A stretch of DNA of 64,000 bases from Hydrogenophaga palleronii NBRC 102513 (lineage in GTDB: Bacteria > Pseudomonadota > Gammaproteobacteria > Burkholderiales > Burkholderiaceae_C). The stretch spans positions 124,001 to 188,000 of the forward strand of contig NZ_BCTJ01000002.1 of assembly GCF_001571225.1 (NCBI RefSeq), given 5' to 3'. The position numbers were made by a program, and so were the translations under genes. The notes beneath the pieces are model-generated. The model did no database searches. It saw only the letters and a list, made by a program, of their open reading frames with translations, and was not told where the DNA came from. Positions 8,601-17,238 of the stretch are shown here, piece after piece (the first letter of the stretch is position 1; the number at the start of each line of letters is the position of its first letter).

Positions 8601-9646
8601 TGCGAAGCGGATTCTTCAAGGAACGGTTTGGAGAGCTCACGGCTCTCACAGACTCCAATCTGGTTCGAGGCTGGTCGATGGCTTTGGTTGTGGCGCTGAT
8701 CGTCGCGCCCTATCTGTTGAGCGCATATCAGCTGTCGCACTTGACGGTGATCCTGTTCACGCTCGTTGGGGCGCTCGGACTGACAGTGCTCACAGGCTTC
8801 ACCGGGCAGATCTCTTTGGGTCACGTGGGCTTCCTCGTGTTGGGTGCCTACTCCTATGCGATCGGAGTGACGCGGTTTGGCATGCCGCCGCTGCTGGCGC
8901 TGCTGATGTCGGCCATCGTCCCCGCACTCGCCGGACTGCTGGTCGGAATTCCTTCGTTGCGCCTCAAAGGGCTCTACCTGGCGATCACGACGCTGGCATT
9001 CTCATTCATCGTGAATGCAGCCATCATGGCCGGTGGTGACTTCACAGGCGCTGGTCGCGGCATCATGATTCAGCGCCCCGAGATTCTGGGTGTCAGCTTG
9101 CAGACCGACCAGGCGCTCTATTGGTTCTGCCTGCTGATTGCCGTGCTGGCCTTGTTCGCGACGCTGAATCTTCGCCGAACGCGGGCAGGGCGGGCCATGA
9201 TTGCGATCCGCGACAACGACATCGCGGCGCAAGCCATGGGCATCAACCTCTGGCGCTACAAGCTGACGGCCTTTGTCATTGCTTCCGCCATGACCGGCAT
9301 TGCAGGAGCGCTGATGGCGATGTATGTGAGTTTCGTCACCGTCGAGGGCTTCCCGTTTCTCTTGAGCATTGAAGCGCTGGCCATTCTTGTCGTGGGTGGT
9401 CTGGGCTCCGTGCTTGGGACCGTCTTGGGTACGGTTTTCATTGTGCTGTTGCCGGAAGTCACGACGGCGCTATTCAGCGTTGTCGGTGGGCGTCTCACGG
9501 ATCTCATGACCACCAGCGCGCACGAAATCAAAAGCATGTTGTATGGGGTCGCAATCATCGCCTTCCTGCGACTGGATCCGCGTGGCCTGTACGGCATGTG
9601 GCACGACGTCCGTCATATGTGGACGTTCTGGCCATTGCGATATTGA
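8600..9646 (+). CDS. Branched-chain amino acid-type ABC permease (LivM-like)
   Basis: A 348-residue multi-pass membrane protein. LTGFTGQISLGHVGFLVLGA and the later AIRDNDIAAQAMGINLWRYK are LivM hallmarks. The start codon overlaps the LivH stop by one base. An extended N-terminus of about 25 residues precedes the first membrane segment. It pairs with LivH in the first ABC system. Confidence 0.92.
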   Translation: MRSGFFKERFGELTALTDSNLVRGWSMALVVALIVAPYLLSAYQLSHLTVILFTLVGALGLTVLTGFTGQISLGHVGFLVLGAYSYAIGVTRFGMPPLLALLMSAIVPALAGLLVGIPSLRLKGLYLAITTLAFSFIVNAAIMAGGDFTGAGRGIMIQRPEILGVSLQTDQALYWFCLLIAVLALFATLNLRRTRAGRAMIAIRDNDIAAQAMGINLWRYKLTAFVIASAMTGIAGALMAMYVSFVTVEGFPFLLSIEALAILVVGGLGSVLGTVLGTVFIVLLPEVTTALFSVVGGRLTDLMTTSAHEIKSMLYGVAIIAFLRLDPRGLYGMWHDVRHMWTFWPLRY

Positions 9647-9700
9647 AATGAAATCTTCGTTTGCAAGTTGGTGGCTTTGGCCAAACAAGGAGACAACCTC

Positions 9701-10882
9701 ATGAAAAACACGCACACGCATTGGAAAAAGGCGAAGCTCGCCGCCGCCATTGCATCAATATCTCTTGTAGTTTCATCTGGCGCATGGGCGCAACAACAGG
9801 GAATTTCAAACACTGAAATCCTCATCGGGGACGTCATGCCCTTGACGGGGCCTCCCGCTGTCGCCGGCATGGCGCACAACTTGGGTGTGCGCCTGGCCAT
9901 CGCGGAAGTGAATGCTGCCGGGGGCATCAATGGCCGCAAGGTGAGACTCATCACCGAAGACGACGGCTATGTGGCGTCACGAACAGTGCAGGCCGTGCGC
10001 AAGCTCGCCACCGTCGACAAGGTCTTTGCGATCACCACTGTGTCGGGTGCGAACCAGAGTATTGCTGCGTTGCCCGTCATTGAGCAGACGGGCGTTCTGA
10101 CCTTCAATGTCATGGGGTTTGCAAAGCAATACTACGAGCCGTACAAGAAGAATACGTTTCAGATCGGGCAGGCATACGACGTTCTTATCGCAGACCTGAC
10201 AACGTTCATGTCGAAGAAGTATCCCGGCAAGAAATGGGGCATCGTGTCGCAGGACGATGAGTCGGGCGAGTTGGTGCGTGAGGGTTTCGAGAGGGCGGTG
10301 AAGGCCAATGCACTGACCGTCGTATCCCGGCAAAAGTACGCCCGGGGACAGCAGGATTTTTCTTCGGAGATGACGAAGTTCAAACAGTCGGGTGGGGAGA
10401 TCTTGATTGCCGGTGGCATTGTCAACGAGACCGTGGCGATGGTGAAGGAGCTCGAACGCATGGGCACCAAAGTGCCTACCGGTGGGTTCTATGTGGGGCG
10501 CTATCCCGCAACGCTTGAATTGATTGGCCCAGCAAGCGATGGGATCTACTACGCAGACTATGTGGAAGCGGAAACCGGGCCGAAAGGTGTGGCGTTTGTA
10601 GAGCGCGTCAAGAGTCTGGTGTCAGAAGAAGACTTCAAGAAGTTCAATCGTTTCACGTTGACGGGCTACGCCGGCACCAAGACGATATTTGAATCCATCC
10701 GCCGCTGCGGTGACAGCGTTACATGGGCTTGTGCCATTGACCAGCTGGAGAAGCTGCGCGATTTCGACACGGGCGTCATGGCGCCAATCTCGTTCAGTGC
10801 AACGTCCCACTACTCGGCGCAAAAGCCCATCATCATGCAGGGCGTCTACAGCACCCGTAGCTTCAAGCCAGCACAGCCTTGA
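9701..10882 (+). CDS. Liv-type ABC substrate-binding protein (1 of 6)
   Basis: A 393-residue periplasmic type I binding protein. The Sec signal peptide (basic start, hydrophobic core, AWA-QQQ cleavage region) covers about residues 1-31. The mature start NTEILIGDVMPLTGPPAV and the later INGRKVRLITEDDGY are typical of LivJ/LivK-like receptors. ATG 9701 has AAGGAG 8 bp upstream. It is closest in the window to the binding protein at 13772: both have LTGPPA, EDDGYV-(A/P)SRT and a TGYA-(G/A)T segment. It lies 54 bp after LivM and should feed the first ABC system. Confidence 0.9.
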   Translation: MKNTHTHWKKAKLAAAIASISLVVSSGAWAQQQGISNTEILIGDVMPLTGPPAVAGMAHNLGVRLAIAEVNAAGGINGRKVRLITEDDGYVASRTVQAVRKLATVDKVFAITTVSGANQSIAALPVIEQTGVLTFNVMGFAKQYYEPYKKNTFQIGQAYDVLIADLTTFMSKKYPGKKWGIVSQDDESGELVREGFERAVKANALTVVSRQKYARGQQDFSSEMTKFKQSGGEILIAGGIVNETVAMVKELERMGTKVPTGGFYVGRYPATLELIGPASDGIYYADYVEAETGPKGVAFVERVKSLVSEEDFKKFNRFTLTGYAGTKTIFESIRRCGDSVTWACAIDQLEKLRDFDTGVMAPISFSATSHYSAQKPIIMQGVYSTRSFKPAQP

Positions 10883-10914
10883 TCCATGTCCTATCTTCAT
10901 TGAGGGGAAATTCC

Positions 10915-11367
10915 ATGAGCGCTACCAGTGAAAAATCCAACATCGTGAGCTTCGATGACCCCAACTACATCGCCGCGTATGGTGCGGCCTGGAGTGACAC
11001 CAACACTTTGCTGCAGTATTTCGCACCGGAGGGCCAATATATAGACAAGGCCTCGGGGGTGGTGATCCAGGGTCCCGACCAGATGAAGCGCTTCATGCGC
11101 GTCTACTTCGGGTTCTCGCCGGAATGCACCGTGAGGTTTACCAGCATCATCAAAGGCGCTGATGGATTCGCAGCCGAATGGGTGTGGGAAGGAAAGTACG
11201 ACGGCCCCAAGGCCATGCGCTTTCACGACCGCATTTCACCGCAGGACGGATCGTCTTTCTCCGTGGATGGCGTCACGTATGCCAAGGTGAACAAAGAAGG
11301 AAAGATCCTCCAGCACATTGACTATTGGGATTCGGCGCTCTGGATCGCCAACTGGAAAAAATCCTGA
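10915..11367 (+). CDS. NTF2-like (SnoaL-type) protein A
   Basis: About 150 residues with the pattern of the nuclear transport factor 2/SnoaL fold: an opening helical segment (YIAAYGAAWSDTNTLLQYFA), EGQYIDKASGVVIQGPDQMK, then strands ending HIDYWDSALW. The family includes ketosteroid isomerase, hydratases and cyclases as well as non-enzymatic proteins. ATG 10915 is preferred, with GAGGGG upstream, over a TTG at 10879 in the same frame. It is first of three consecutive NTF2-like genes and more divergent than the other two. Confidence 0.75.
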   Translation: MSATSEKSNIVSFDDPNYIAAYGAAWSDTNTLLQYFAPEGQYIDKASGVVIQGPDQMKRFMRVYFGFSPECTVRFTSIIKGADGFAAEWVWEGKYDGPKAMRFHDRISPQDGSSFSVDGVTYAKVNKEGKILQHIDYWDSALWIANWKKS

Positions 11368-11374
11368 GGGCAGC

Positions 11375-11797
11375 ATGTTGCCGACCAAAGAAATCAGCAA
11401 GCTTTTGACGCAACGTTTCGCGGCGCATGAAACCGGTGATATCGCTCAGGTAATGCCGCTGTATAGCGAGGATGCCGAATACTGGGACACGAAGACAGGC
11501 ACTGGCGTCAAGGGAAGGGCGGCACTGTCCGCGCATTTTTCCGCCTTCTTCGACCGCTTTTGCCTGCGCTTCGCCGTTCTTGAAGAACACCGCCTCGAGG
11601 CCCAGGACGCCGCCATCGTGCTTTGGGAGTGCGCGGTGCGCCGGCGACTGCACGATGGCTCACCCGGTGATCAAATCGTGATGCAGCGTGGCATGAACAT
11701 CTGCGTCTTCAAGGACGGGGAGATTCGCCGCGATGAGTCCTACATGGATCTTGCGTCGCTCGACCAGTTGCTGGTGTCAACGGTCAACACCGCTTGA
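11375..11797 (+). CDS. NTF2-like (SnoaL-type) protein B
   Basis: A 140-residue cone-fold protein starting MLPTKEISKLLTQRFAAHE just after the previous stop, with TGAGGG as ribosome-binding site. It shares an ordered pattern with proteins C (11816) and D (24664): an early aromatic/acidic stretch (YSEDAEYWD), a basic-aromatic helix, a (E/H)RLE-x-QD step, a W-(E/D)C strand, RGM-(N/D)-(I/L)C and a final RDE-x-YM. Possible roles are a small isomerase or hydratase, or a binding protein; catalytic residues cannot be assigned. Confidence 0.75.
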   Translation: MLPTKEISKLLTQRFAAHETGDIAQVMPLYSEDAEYWDTKTGTGVKGRAALSAHFSAFFDRFCLRFAVLEEHRLEAQDAAIVLWECAVRRRLHDGSPGDQIVMQRGMNICVFKDGEIRRDESYMDLASLDQLLVSTVNTA

Positions 11798-11815
11798 GCC
11801 GGAAGGAATTCGAGC

Positions 11816-12214
11816 ATGCTGACAGACCAAGAAATCTTCAGCGCGACGCGCCGCTGTATTGATATGTGGAACACCCTCGACCTGGAGGCCACGCTCGACA
11901 CTTACACCGACGACGTGATCTATTGCGACCCCAAGACGGGGAAGCGAATCATCGGCAAGGCCAACCTTCGCCGCTACTTGCGCAAGTTCTTTGAGCGCTG
12001 GGACATGCAGTTTGTGGTGACGGAGGAGTACCGCCTGGAAGGCCAGGATGGGCAGGCGGTCCTCTGGGATTGCGTCATCCAACGGCGCGAGGGTGGACCC
12101 TCCAGGCGGGTTCGCGGCATGGATATCTGCATGGTGCGCGGCAATCAGCTCTGTCGTGACGAGGCATACATGGAGACCACGGTGCTGGCAGACTTGATGA
12201 AGGTTCAGCTGTAG
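11816..12214 (+). CDS. NTF2-like (SnoaL-type) protein C
   Basis: A 132-residue paralogue of proteins B and D. Visible family features are TLDTYTDDVIYCDPKTGKR, a helix LRRYLRKFFERWD, YRLEGQDGQAVLWDC and RGMDICMVRGNQLCRDEAYM. ATG 11816 has GGAAGGA upstream, separated from the previous stop by a short gap. It is the last gene of the first transporter operon and convergent with the hydrolase at 12227. Probably a soluble enzyme or accessory protein acting on the imported substrate. Confidence 0.78.
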   Translation: MLTDQEIFSATRRCIDMWNTLDLEATLDTYTDDVIYCDPKTGKRIIGKANLRRYLRKFFERWDMQFVVTEEYRLEGQDGQAVLWDCVIQRREGGPSRRVRGMDICMVRGNQLCRDEAYMETTVLADLMKVQL

Positions 12215-12226
12215 GAACAGGGGGGT

Positions 12227-13162
12227 TCAACTGGCGTGGAAAACGTGGTCCGTCTGATGCACCAGCTGGGCTGCCAACATCTCTTCGAGGTGTTGGGAAA
12301 TCACCCGGGATTCCACGCTTGGGACAAACACATCGTTGAAATGGACCGGATAGACAAAACGCGCGGAAACGAGTTCTTGCAGCGTCGACGGGCGCTGGCG
12401 GATGGCGGCCAGAATGGCCTCGTGTCGCCTGTCGATGGCGCCGCGGAATTGGCTCAGCAGTGCCAGGAAACTGGCACGATCTGTCACGACGCCCTTGTGG
12501 TGTGAGGTGATCCACGCCTGCGCCGGCAGGCTTTCGATAGCTGCCAGGCTTCTCCGGAAATCCCCGAGGTTCGAGCAAGCGTCTCCGTAGTACGGGCCGA
12601 AGCTGGATAGATCTATGTCGCCAATGAAGGCGATGTCCAGAGGTTCAATCATCAGCACCGAGTGGCCTGCCGTGTGCCCCGGCATGTGGATTGCACGCAC
12701 CTGAACGCCGCCAAGATCCCATGTTGTCTGGTCCGCGTAGCTCTGCGCATCGGGTCTTGGCATGTAGTGGAAGTCCGTTTGCGCCCTCGCCGCCATGGTG
12801 TGCGCAATGCCATCCGCGTAGCCATAGTGGCGGGCGAGCCCCTCCAGAGATCGAAGCGCGTTGATGTCACCTTCCGGTGCATAGACCGGTGTCTCGGGCA
12901 GGAGGTGAAGACCCGCCGTATGGTCCTCGTGCACGTGGCCCAGGATGACCATGTCTGCAGATGCCAGGACATCGGGGATTCGGTTGGACATCATGGGCGT
13001 GTCGAAAGCGGCTGTTGCGCTCCCTCGCACAAGCACTTGGTTGCCATCCGGAAATTTGCCGCATTTGTCACCCAGATGGATGTCCACGCAGCCAAGCCGG
13101 AGGCCATGCACTGGCATGCCATGTGTGTCAAAGAGCTGGAGCGGTTGCGGATGCAAGGTCAT
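12227..13162 (-). CDS. Metallo-beta-lactamase-fold hydrolase
   Basis: A 311-residue MBL-superfamily hydrolase, from MTLHPQPLQLFDTHG. The zinc-site motif HVHEDH (HxHxDH) is near residue 95; later ligands fit MPGHTAGHS (His), FIGDIDLSSFGP (Asp) and ITSHHKGV (His). The fold includes lactonases, thioesterases and glyoxalase II; a lactone or thioester substrate would fit a CoA pathway but is inference. The frame is open about 260 bp further upstream, but that part is the wrong frame of an IS481-type remnant, so the internal ATG with a GGAAG stretch upstream is chosen. It is encoded opposite to the flanking operons. Confidence 0.85.
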   Translation of the reverse strand: MTLHPQPLQLFDTHGMPVHGLRLGCVDIHLGDKCGKFPDGNQVLVRGSATAAFDTPMMSNRIPDVLASADMVILGHVHEDHTAGLHLLPETPVYAPEGDINALRSLEGLARHYGYADGIAHTMAARAQTDFHYMPRPDAQSYADQTTWDLGGVQVRAIHMPGHTAGHSVLMIEPLDIAFIGDIDLSSFGPYYGDACSNLGDFRRSLAAIESLPAQAWITSHHKGVVTDRASFLALLSQFRGAIDRRHEAILAAIRQRPSTLQELVSARFVYPVHFNDVFVPSVESRVISQHLEEMLAAQLVHQTDHVFHAS

Positions 13163-13256
13163 GACGGGGTTCTTCCACGTGGTTTTTCCGAGGTTGAATT
13201 GGGGTTCATGCGGATATGAGCCCCAAGTCTGCCCAATAAACAGGCTGACAAGTCGG

Positions 13257-13427
13257 AAACTCGACGATGAGCAAGGCCTTGGCTGCGTCGATGCGCATCG
13301 GGGAGCGTGCGGGTTTGGATGATGCCTCGGCAAGAGCCGCCTCGCCACTGCCCAGGTAGCGACCAAGCCACTGCCTGGCCGTTGGCGCAGCCACGCCGTG
13401 TGCGGCAGCAGCTCGTACGGCATCCAT
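13257..13427 (-). pseudogene. IS481-family transposase, N-terminal remnant
   Basis: About 57 codons resemble the DNA-binding N-terminus of IS481-family transposases: AAAAHGVAAPTARQWLGRYL, then GEAALAEASSKPARSP and AKALLIVE. The similarity ends abruptly near 13257, where the reading changes to unrelated residues; no catalytic DDE domain and no clear terminal repeats are nearby. It lies between the hydrolase gene and the second binding-protein gene, marking past transposition at a module boundary. Confidence 0.7.
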
Positions 13428-13618
13428 GATCTTTTCTCAGGGGTTCCTCACGGTGGACGGAGTTGCGGCAGTTCGTACCCGTCGCGGTTCAAAGATCGGG
13501 CCGTCAGTCGAAGAGGCCATCGCGGCCTGTCCGCTGAGCGTTCGCTCATGACTGGCTTGTGGACCCGGGGCCGGAGTCGCCTCCCATGCAGGCCTTGGGT
13601 GCCGGGATTTCGTGGCAT
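13428..13618. other. Intergenic region without a recognised gene
   Basis: The gap between the hydrolase (ending its 5' side at 13162) and the next gene (13772) exceeds 600 bp. It holds the IS481-type remnant (13257-13427), then this stretch, in which short open frames have no recognisable family, no good ribosome-binding site and no terminator. The activator-type dyad and promoter follow at 13619-13663. Confidence 0.5.
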
Positions 13619-13663
13619 CTCATCGGATCGGACGATTTCCCACGGCGTTTGGATTTTTATCAT
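13619..13663 (+). promoter_or_regulatory. Putative LuxR-type activator site A with -10
   Basis: CTCATC-GGATCG-GACGAT (13619-13636) is a degenerate 18-bp dyad; TATCAT at 13658-13663 serves as -10, 21 bp downstream. The same dyad and spacing recur at 15032, 26280 and 36629. The dyad centre would be about -42.5 from the start of transcription, and it lies upstream of the binding-protein gene at 13772. Confidence 0.5.
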
Positions 13664-13771
13664 CGATTCGGCTATTGGCGTTGCAACGCTTCACAAGCAG
13701 TGCTTGTGTCATGACACGTGCCCCCGAGGACGCTGGTGACGGAGCTACCTCTCAACCAAAAAGGAGACAAC

Positions 13772-14929
13772 ATGAAACGGAAATTTGGCCAGTTCGCTGC
13801 GCTTGCGTTGCTGTGCGCGGGCGCGTGTACCGGGGTGAGCGCGCAGCAGGGCGTGAGCGACGCGGAAATTGTTCTCGGCGACATCCTGCCGCTGACCGGC
13901 CCGCCGGCGCTGTTGGGCGTGGCCCACAACCTGGGCGTGAAGGCAGCGGTTGCCGAAGCGAATGCCGCTGGTGGCATCAACGGGCGCAAGCTGCGGCTGA
14001 TCTCCGAAGACGACGGCTATGTGCCTTCGCGCACGATCCAAGGTGTGCGCAAGCTGATCAACAGCGACAAGGTTTTTGCCCTGACATCGGTCTCCGGCAC
14101 CGCGCAGGCGCAGGCTGCCATGCCGCTGATCCAGCAGACTGGCCTGCCGGCCATGGCACCCATCACCACCTACGAGGGCCTCTACAAGCCGGCCATCAAG
14201 AACGTGTTCGCCGTCGGCTACGACATGTCCAATGCCGTGGAGGAGCTGGTGGCCCGCATGGCCGACCGCTACCCCGGCAAGACGTGGGCGCTGATCTCGC
14301 AGGACGACGACTATGGCGAGAACGTACGCGAAGGCTTTGATCGCGCGGTCAAGGCGAAGAAGCTGCAGGTGGTCTCGACGCAGATCTACAAGAAGGGCCA
14401 GACCGATTTCTCGTCGGAGATCTTGAAGGTGAAGCAGGCGGGTGCAGAGGTGCTGATAGCCGGCGGCGTGCTCGGCGAGAACGTCACCATGGTGAAGGAG
14501 CTGGAACGCATCAACCACAAGATTCCCGTCGGCGTCACCTACGTGTCGCGCGTGCCCGCCAGCGCCAAGATGATGGGCGCGGCGGCCGAGAACGTCTACA
14601 CGGTCGACTACGTGTACCTGGAAAGCTCGCCGCAAGGCAAAGCCTTCACCGAAAAGATCGGCAAATACCTGAGCCCCGAAGAGATGGCCAAGGTGAACCG
14701 CTACACCTACACCGGCTACGCCGCCACGCGCGCGCTGTTCGACGCCATCGGGCGTTGCGGCAAGGCGCTGACCTGGGATTGCACCAACGCCGAACTGGCC
14801 AAGGTGAGCAACCTGGAGACCGGCGCGATGACCCCGATCGGCTTTACCGCCACCAACCACCTGGCCGCGCCCAAGCTGTTCCTGCTCAAGGCAGACCCCG
14901 CCGCCGCGACCTACAAGTCGGTGGAGTAG
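13772..14929 (+). CDS. Liv-type ABC substrate-binding protein (2 of 6)
   Basis: A 385-residue periplasmic receptor with a signal peptide ending near GVSA-QQG. The N-terminal lobe has DAEIVLGDILPLTGPPALLG and INGRKLRLISEDDGYVPSRT; the second lobe contains KKGQTDFSSEILKVKQAGAE. ATG 13772 has AAGGAG upstream. It is most like the receptor at 9701 and stands just before the second Liv permease operon, separated from it by a terminator and a second activator-type site, so it can be expressed alone and in excess, as usual for receptors. Confidence 0.9.
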   Translation: MKRKFGQFAALALLCAGACTGVSAQQGVSDAEIVLGDILPLTGPPALLGVAHNLGVKAAVAEANAAGGINGRKLRLISEDDGYVPSRTIQGVRKLINSDKVFALTSVSGTAQAQAAMPLIQQTGLPAMAPITTYEGLYKPAIKNVFAVGYDMSNAVEELVARMADRYPGKTWALISQDDDYGENVREGFDRAVKAKKLQVVSTQIYKKGQTDFSSEILKVKQAGAEVLIAGGVLGENVTMVKELERINHKIPVGVTYVSRVPASAKMMGAAAENVYTVDYVYLESSPQGKAFTEKIGKYLSPEEMAKVNRYTYTGYAATRALFDAIGRCGKALTWDCTNAELAKVSNLETGAMTPIGFTATNHLAAPKLFLLKADPAAATYKSVE

Positions 14930-14974
14930 TTCTCTCCCATGCGGCGGGGCAGTGCCCCGCTGCGTGGGTTTCAC

Positions 14975-15007
14975 AGAGCCGCACGCTTTCGCGTCGGCTC
15001 TTTTTTT
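14975..15007 (+). terminator. Rho-independent terminator after the binding-protein gene
   Basis: AGAGCCG (14975-14981) pairs perfectly with CGGCTCT (14995-15001), with inner ACGC/GCGT pairing and a TTTC loop, followed directly by a run of seven T. A second GC-rich hairpin (GCGGGGC/GCCCCGC) lies just upstream. It separates the binding-protein gene from the permease operon. Confidence 0.85.
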
Positions 15008-15031
15008 GGCCGCGGCATGCGGTGGCATGGA

Positions 15032-15076
15032 TTCGTCGGATAGGACGATATTCCAGAGCAACCCGCTTCCTACCAT
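15032..15076 (+). promoter_or_regulatory. Putative LuxR-type activator site B with -10
   Basis: TTCGTC-GGATAG-GACGAT (15032-15049) with -10-like TACCAT at 15071-15076, 21 bp downstream. The dyad and its downstream flank (GACGATATTCCAGAGCA) match site D at 36641 in 16 of 17 positions. It lies 103 bp before the second LivH-like permease gene. Confidence 0.55.
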
Positions 15077-15151
15077 CAGTGCAACTTCCCGCGCACAGCC
15101 TGCGTGGGCCCATAAAAGATGCCCGGCGTGCACTGCACCGCAGGGCCGCGG

Positions 15152-16039
15152 ATGGAGACCGGGTTGCTGATCCTTCAAATCATCGTGGCGGGCATCGCGC
15201 AAGGCTGTGTATACGGCCTCATTGCGCTGGGGTTCGTCCTCATCTACAAGGCGACGGAGACCGTCAACTTCGCCCAGGGCGACCTGATGATGCTGGGCGC
15301 CTTCGCGGGCCTGGCAGGCATGGGTTTTTTCGGTTGGCCGTTCTGGCTGGCAGCGCTCGCGGCCATCGTGGCGATGGCGCTGCTGGGTCTGTTGCTGGAG
15401 CGCGCCATCATCCGCCCGGTTCTGGGCCAGCCGCAGTTCTCCATCGTGATGCTGACCTTTGGTGTGGGCTACGTCATTCGCGGGGCCGTCACCATGGTGC
15501 CCGGCATTGGCACCGACACCCATTCGCTGCCCGTACCGTACAAGGGCGCGACGCTGTCGTTGGGCCCAGTCACGCTGGGTGCCGAGCAGCTGGTGGTCAT
15601 CAGTGCCACGGCGTTGCTGTGCGGCGTGTTGTGGTTGTTGTTCCGCTTCACGCGGGTGGGCATCGCCATGCAGGCGTCCTCCCAGAACCAGCTGGCGGCC
15701 TACTACATGGGAATTCCGGTGCAACGACTCAACGGACTGGTGTGGGCCCTGGCCGCAGCCGTTGCCACCGTGGCGGGCCTGCTGCTGGCGCCCGTGACCT
15801 TCGTGCACGCGAACATGGGTTTCATCGGCCTGAAAGCGTTTCCCGCTGCCATCGTCGGCGGCTTCGGCAGCCTGCCGGGCGCCATCGTCGGCGGTCTGAT
15901 CATCGGCGTGGTGGAGTCCTTGTCAGGCTTCTACCTGCCCGAGGGATTCAAGGACGTCATCCCCTACGCCGTGGTGTTGCTGATGCTCGCCATCAAGCCC
16001 ACCGGGCTCTTCGGCGATCGCGCCCGCAAGAAAGTCTGA
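15152..16039 (+). CDS. Branched-chain amino acid-type ABC permease (LivH-like, system 2)
   Basis: A 295-residue membrane permease. AGIAQGCVYGLIALGFVLIY and NFAQGDLMMLGAF are the LivH N-terminal motifs, and AFPAAIVGGFGSLPGAIVGG is the conserved C-terminal loop. ATG 15152 (METGLLILQ) is chosen because the membrane segment begins at once; a GTG/ATG further up would add a non-conserved leader. First gene of the second transport operon, under activator site B. Confidence 0.92.
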   Translation: METGLLILQIIVAGIAQGCVYGLIALGFVLIYKATETVNFAQGDLMMLGAFAGLAGMGFFGWPFWLAALAAIVAMALLGLLLERAIIRPVLGQPQFSIVMLTFGVGYVIRGAVTMVPGIGTDTHSLPVPYKGATLSLGPVTLGAEQLVVISATALLCGVLWLLFRFTRVGIAMQASSQNQLAAYYMGIPVQRLNGLVWALAAAVATVAGLLLAPVTFVHANMGFIGLKAFPAAIVGGFGSLPGAIVGGLIIGVVESLSGFYLPEGFKDVIPYAVVLLMLAIKPTGLFGDRARKKV

Positions 16040-16043
16040 CCCG

Positions 16044-17120
16044 ATGCGCTTCATCTTCAAAACCCGTTACGACCAGGACATGAATCTGGCCCGGCATGGC
16101 GGGCATCTCTTCTGGTATTCGCTGCTGATGCTCGTCTTGCTGGCAGCGCCCTGGGCGCTGCCGGAATACTGGCTGGCGCAACTGACCTTCGTGTTCATCT
16201 ATGCCATCGTGGCCGTCGGCCTGATGCTGCTGGCCGGCTTCACCGGGCAGTTCTCCATCGGCCACGCAGCCTTCATGGGTGTGGGCGCCTACACGGAGGC
16301 CTACCTCGCCGCGCGCGGCTGGCCGTTGCCGCTCAGCCTGGTCTGCTCGATGTTTCTCTCGGCGGCGGTGGGTGTGGTGGTGGGGTTGCCTGCATTGCGC
16401 GTCAAGGGCATGTACCTCGGCATCGCAACGCTGTCATTCGGCTTCATCGTCGAGGAGGTTCTGGCGCGTTGGGAAAGCGTGACTGGTGGCAATGCGGGCA
16501 AGTCGGTGGTCTCGGCGCAAGTCTTCGGCAAGCCGCTGGCGTCGACGGAGAGCCTCTACTTCCTGTGTCTGTTGTGCGTGGTGCTCAGCACCCTGCTGGT
16601 GTTGAACCTGTTGCGTGCGCCGGCCGGACGTGCCTTCGTCGCGATCCGCGATTCTGAGATCTCCGCGCAAAGCATGGGTATCCAGCTGGCCCGCTACAAG
16701 TTCCTGGCGTTCGCCATCTCGGCGGCGCTGGCCGGTCTGGGCGGCGCGCTCTACGCGCACAAGATGCAGTACATCTCGCCCGATCAGTTCAGTCTGGTGC
16801 AGTCCATTGACCTGGTGTTGATGGTGGTCATCGGCGGTCTGGGTTCGATCCATGGCGCGTTCTTCGGCGCCATCTTTCTGATCGGCATGCCGCAACTGAT
16901 CTCCTTGGCCAAGGACTATTTGCCGACGGCCGTCGCGCAGGCCGCAGGGCTGCAGAACGTGGTCTACGGTGCGGTGCTGATCGCCTTCGTGATGCTGGAG
17001 CCCATGGGACTCTACGGCCGTTGGCTCAAGCTGCGCACCTGGCTGGAGCTCTATCCCTTCTACCGGCGCGGCATGTTCCGGCGCCAGAAGTCCTATGCCA
17101 AGTCGGAGCGCTTGAAATGA
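16044..17120 (+). CDS. Branched-chain amino acid-type ABC permease (LivM-like, system 2)
   Basis: A 358-residue multi-pass permease with the LivM hallmarks LLAGFTGQFSIGHAAFMGVG and FVAIRDSEISAQSMGIQLAR. It starts 4 bp after the LivH stop. The C-terminus ends in a basic tail (RRGMFRRQKSYAKSERLK) longer than in LivM of system 1. A 118-bp gap with a GC-rich inverted repeat separates it from the fused ATPase gene. Confidence 0.92.
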   Translation: MRFIFKTRYDQDMNLARHGGHLFWYSLLMLVLLAAPWALPEYWLAQLTFVFIYAIVAVGLMLLAGFTGQFSIGHAAFMGVGAYTEAYLAARGWPLPLSLVCSMFLSAAVGVVVGLPALRVKGMYLGIATLSFGFIVEEVLARWESVTGGNAGKSVVSAQVFGKPLASTESLYFLCLLCVVLSTLLVLNLLRAPAGRAFVAIRDSEISAQSMGIQLARYKFLAFAISAALAGLGGALYAHKMQYISPDQFSLVQSIDLVLMVVIGGLGSIHGAFFGAIFLIGMPQLISLAKDYLPTAVAQAAGLQNVVYGAVLIAFVMLEPMGLYGRWLKLRTWLELYPFYRRGMFRRQKSYAKSERLK

Positions 17121-17124
17121 TGGA

Positions 17125-17164
17125 ACACTCCCGCGTCGCTTCGCGCCGCCCCTTCAGGGGGGCA
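17125..17164. repeat. GC-rich inverted-repeat intergenic element
   Basis: The segment after the LivM stop contains GCGTCGCTTCGCGC and CGCCCCTTCAGGGGGG, each with a short self-complementary stem. It resembles the small GC-rich intergenic elements common in Comamonadaceae, but copy number cannot be judged from this window. Confidence 0.35.
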
Positions 17165-17238
17165 ATGCCTGTGGCCTGTCAAAGCCAGTTCCGCAGCGTT
17201 CGTGAATGGACATCCGTTCACGCCAAGGTTGCCATCGT

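Noticed and set aside
13163-13423. N-terminal extension of the metallo-beta-lactamase-fold hydrolase
   Set aside because: The extra 87 residues are the wrong reading frame of the IS481-type remnant plus intergenic DNA, and the conserved protein starts at the internal ATG 13162.
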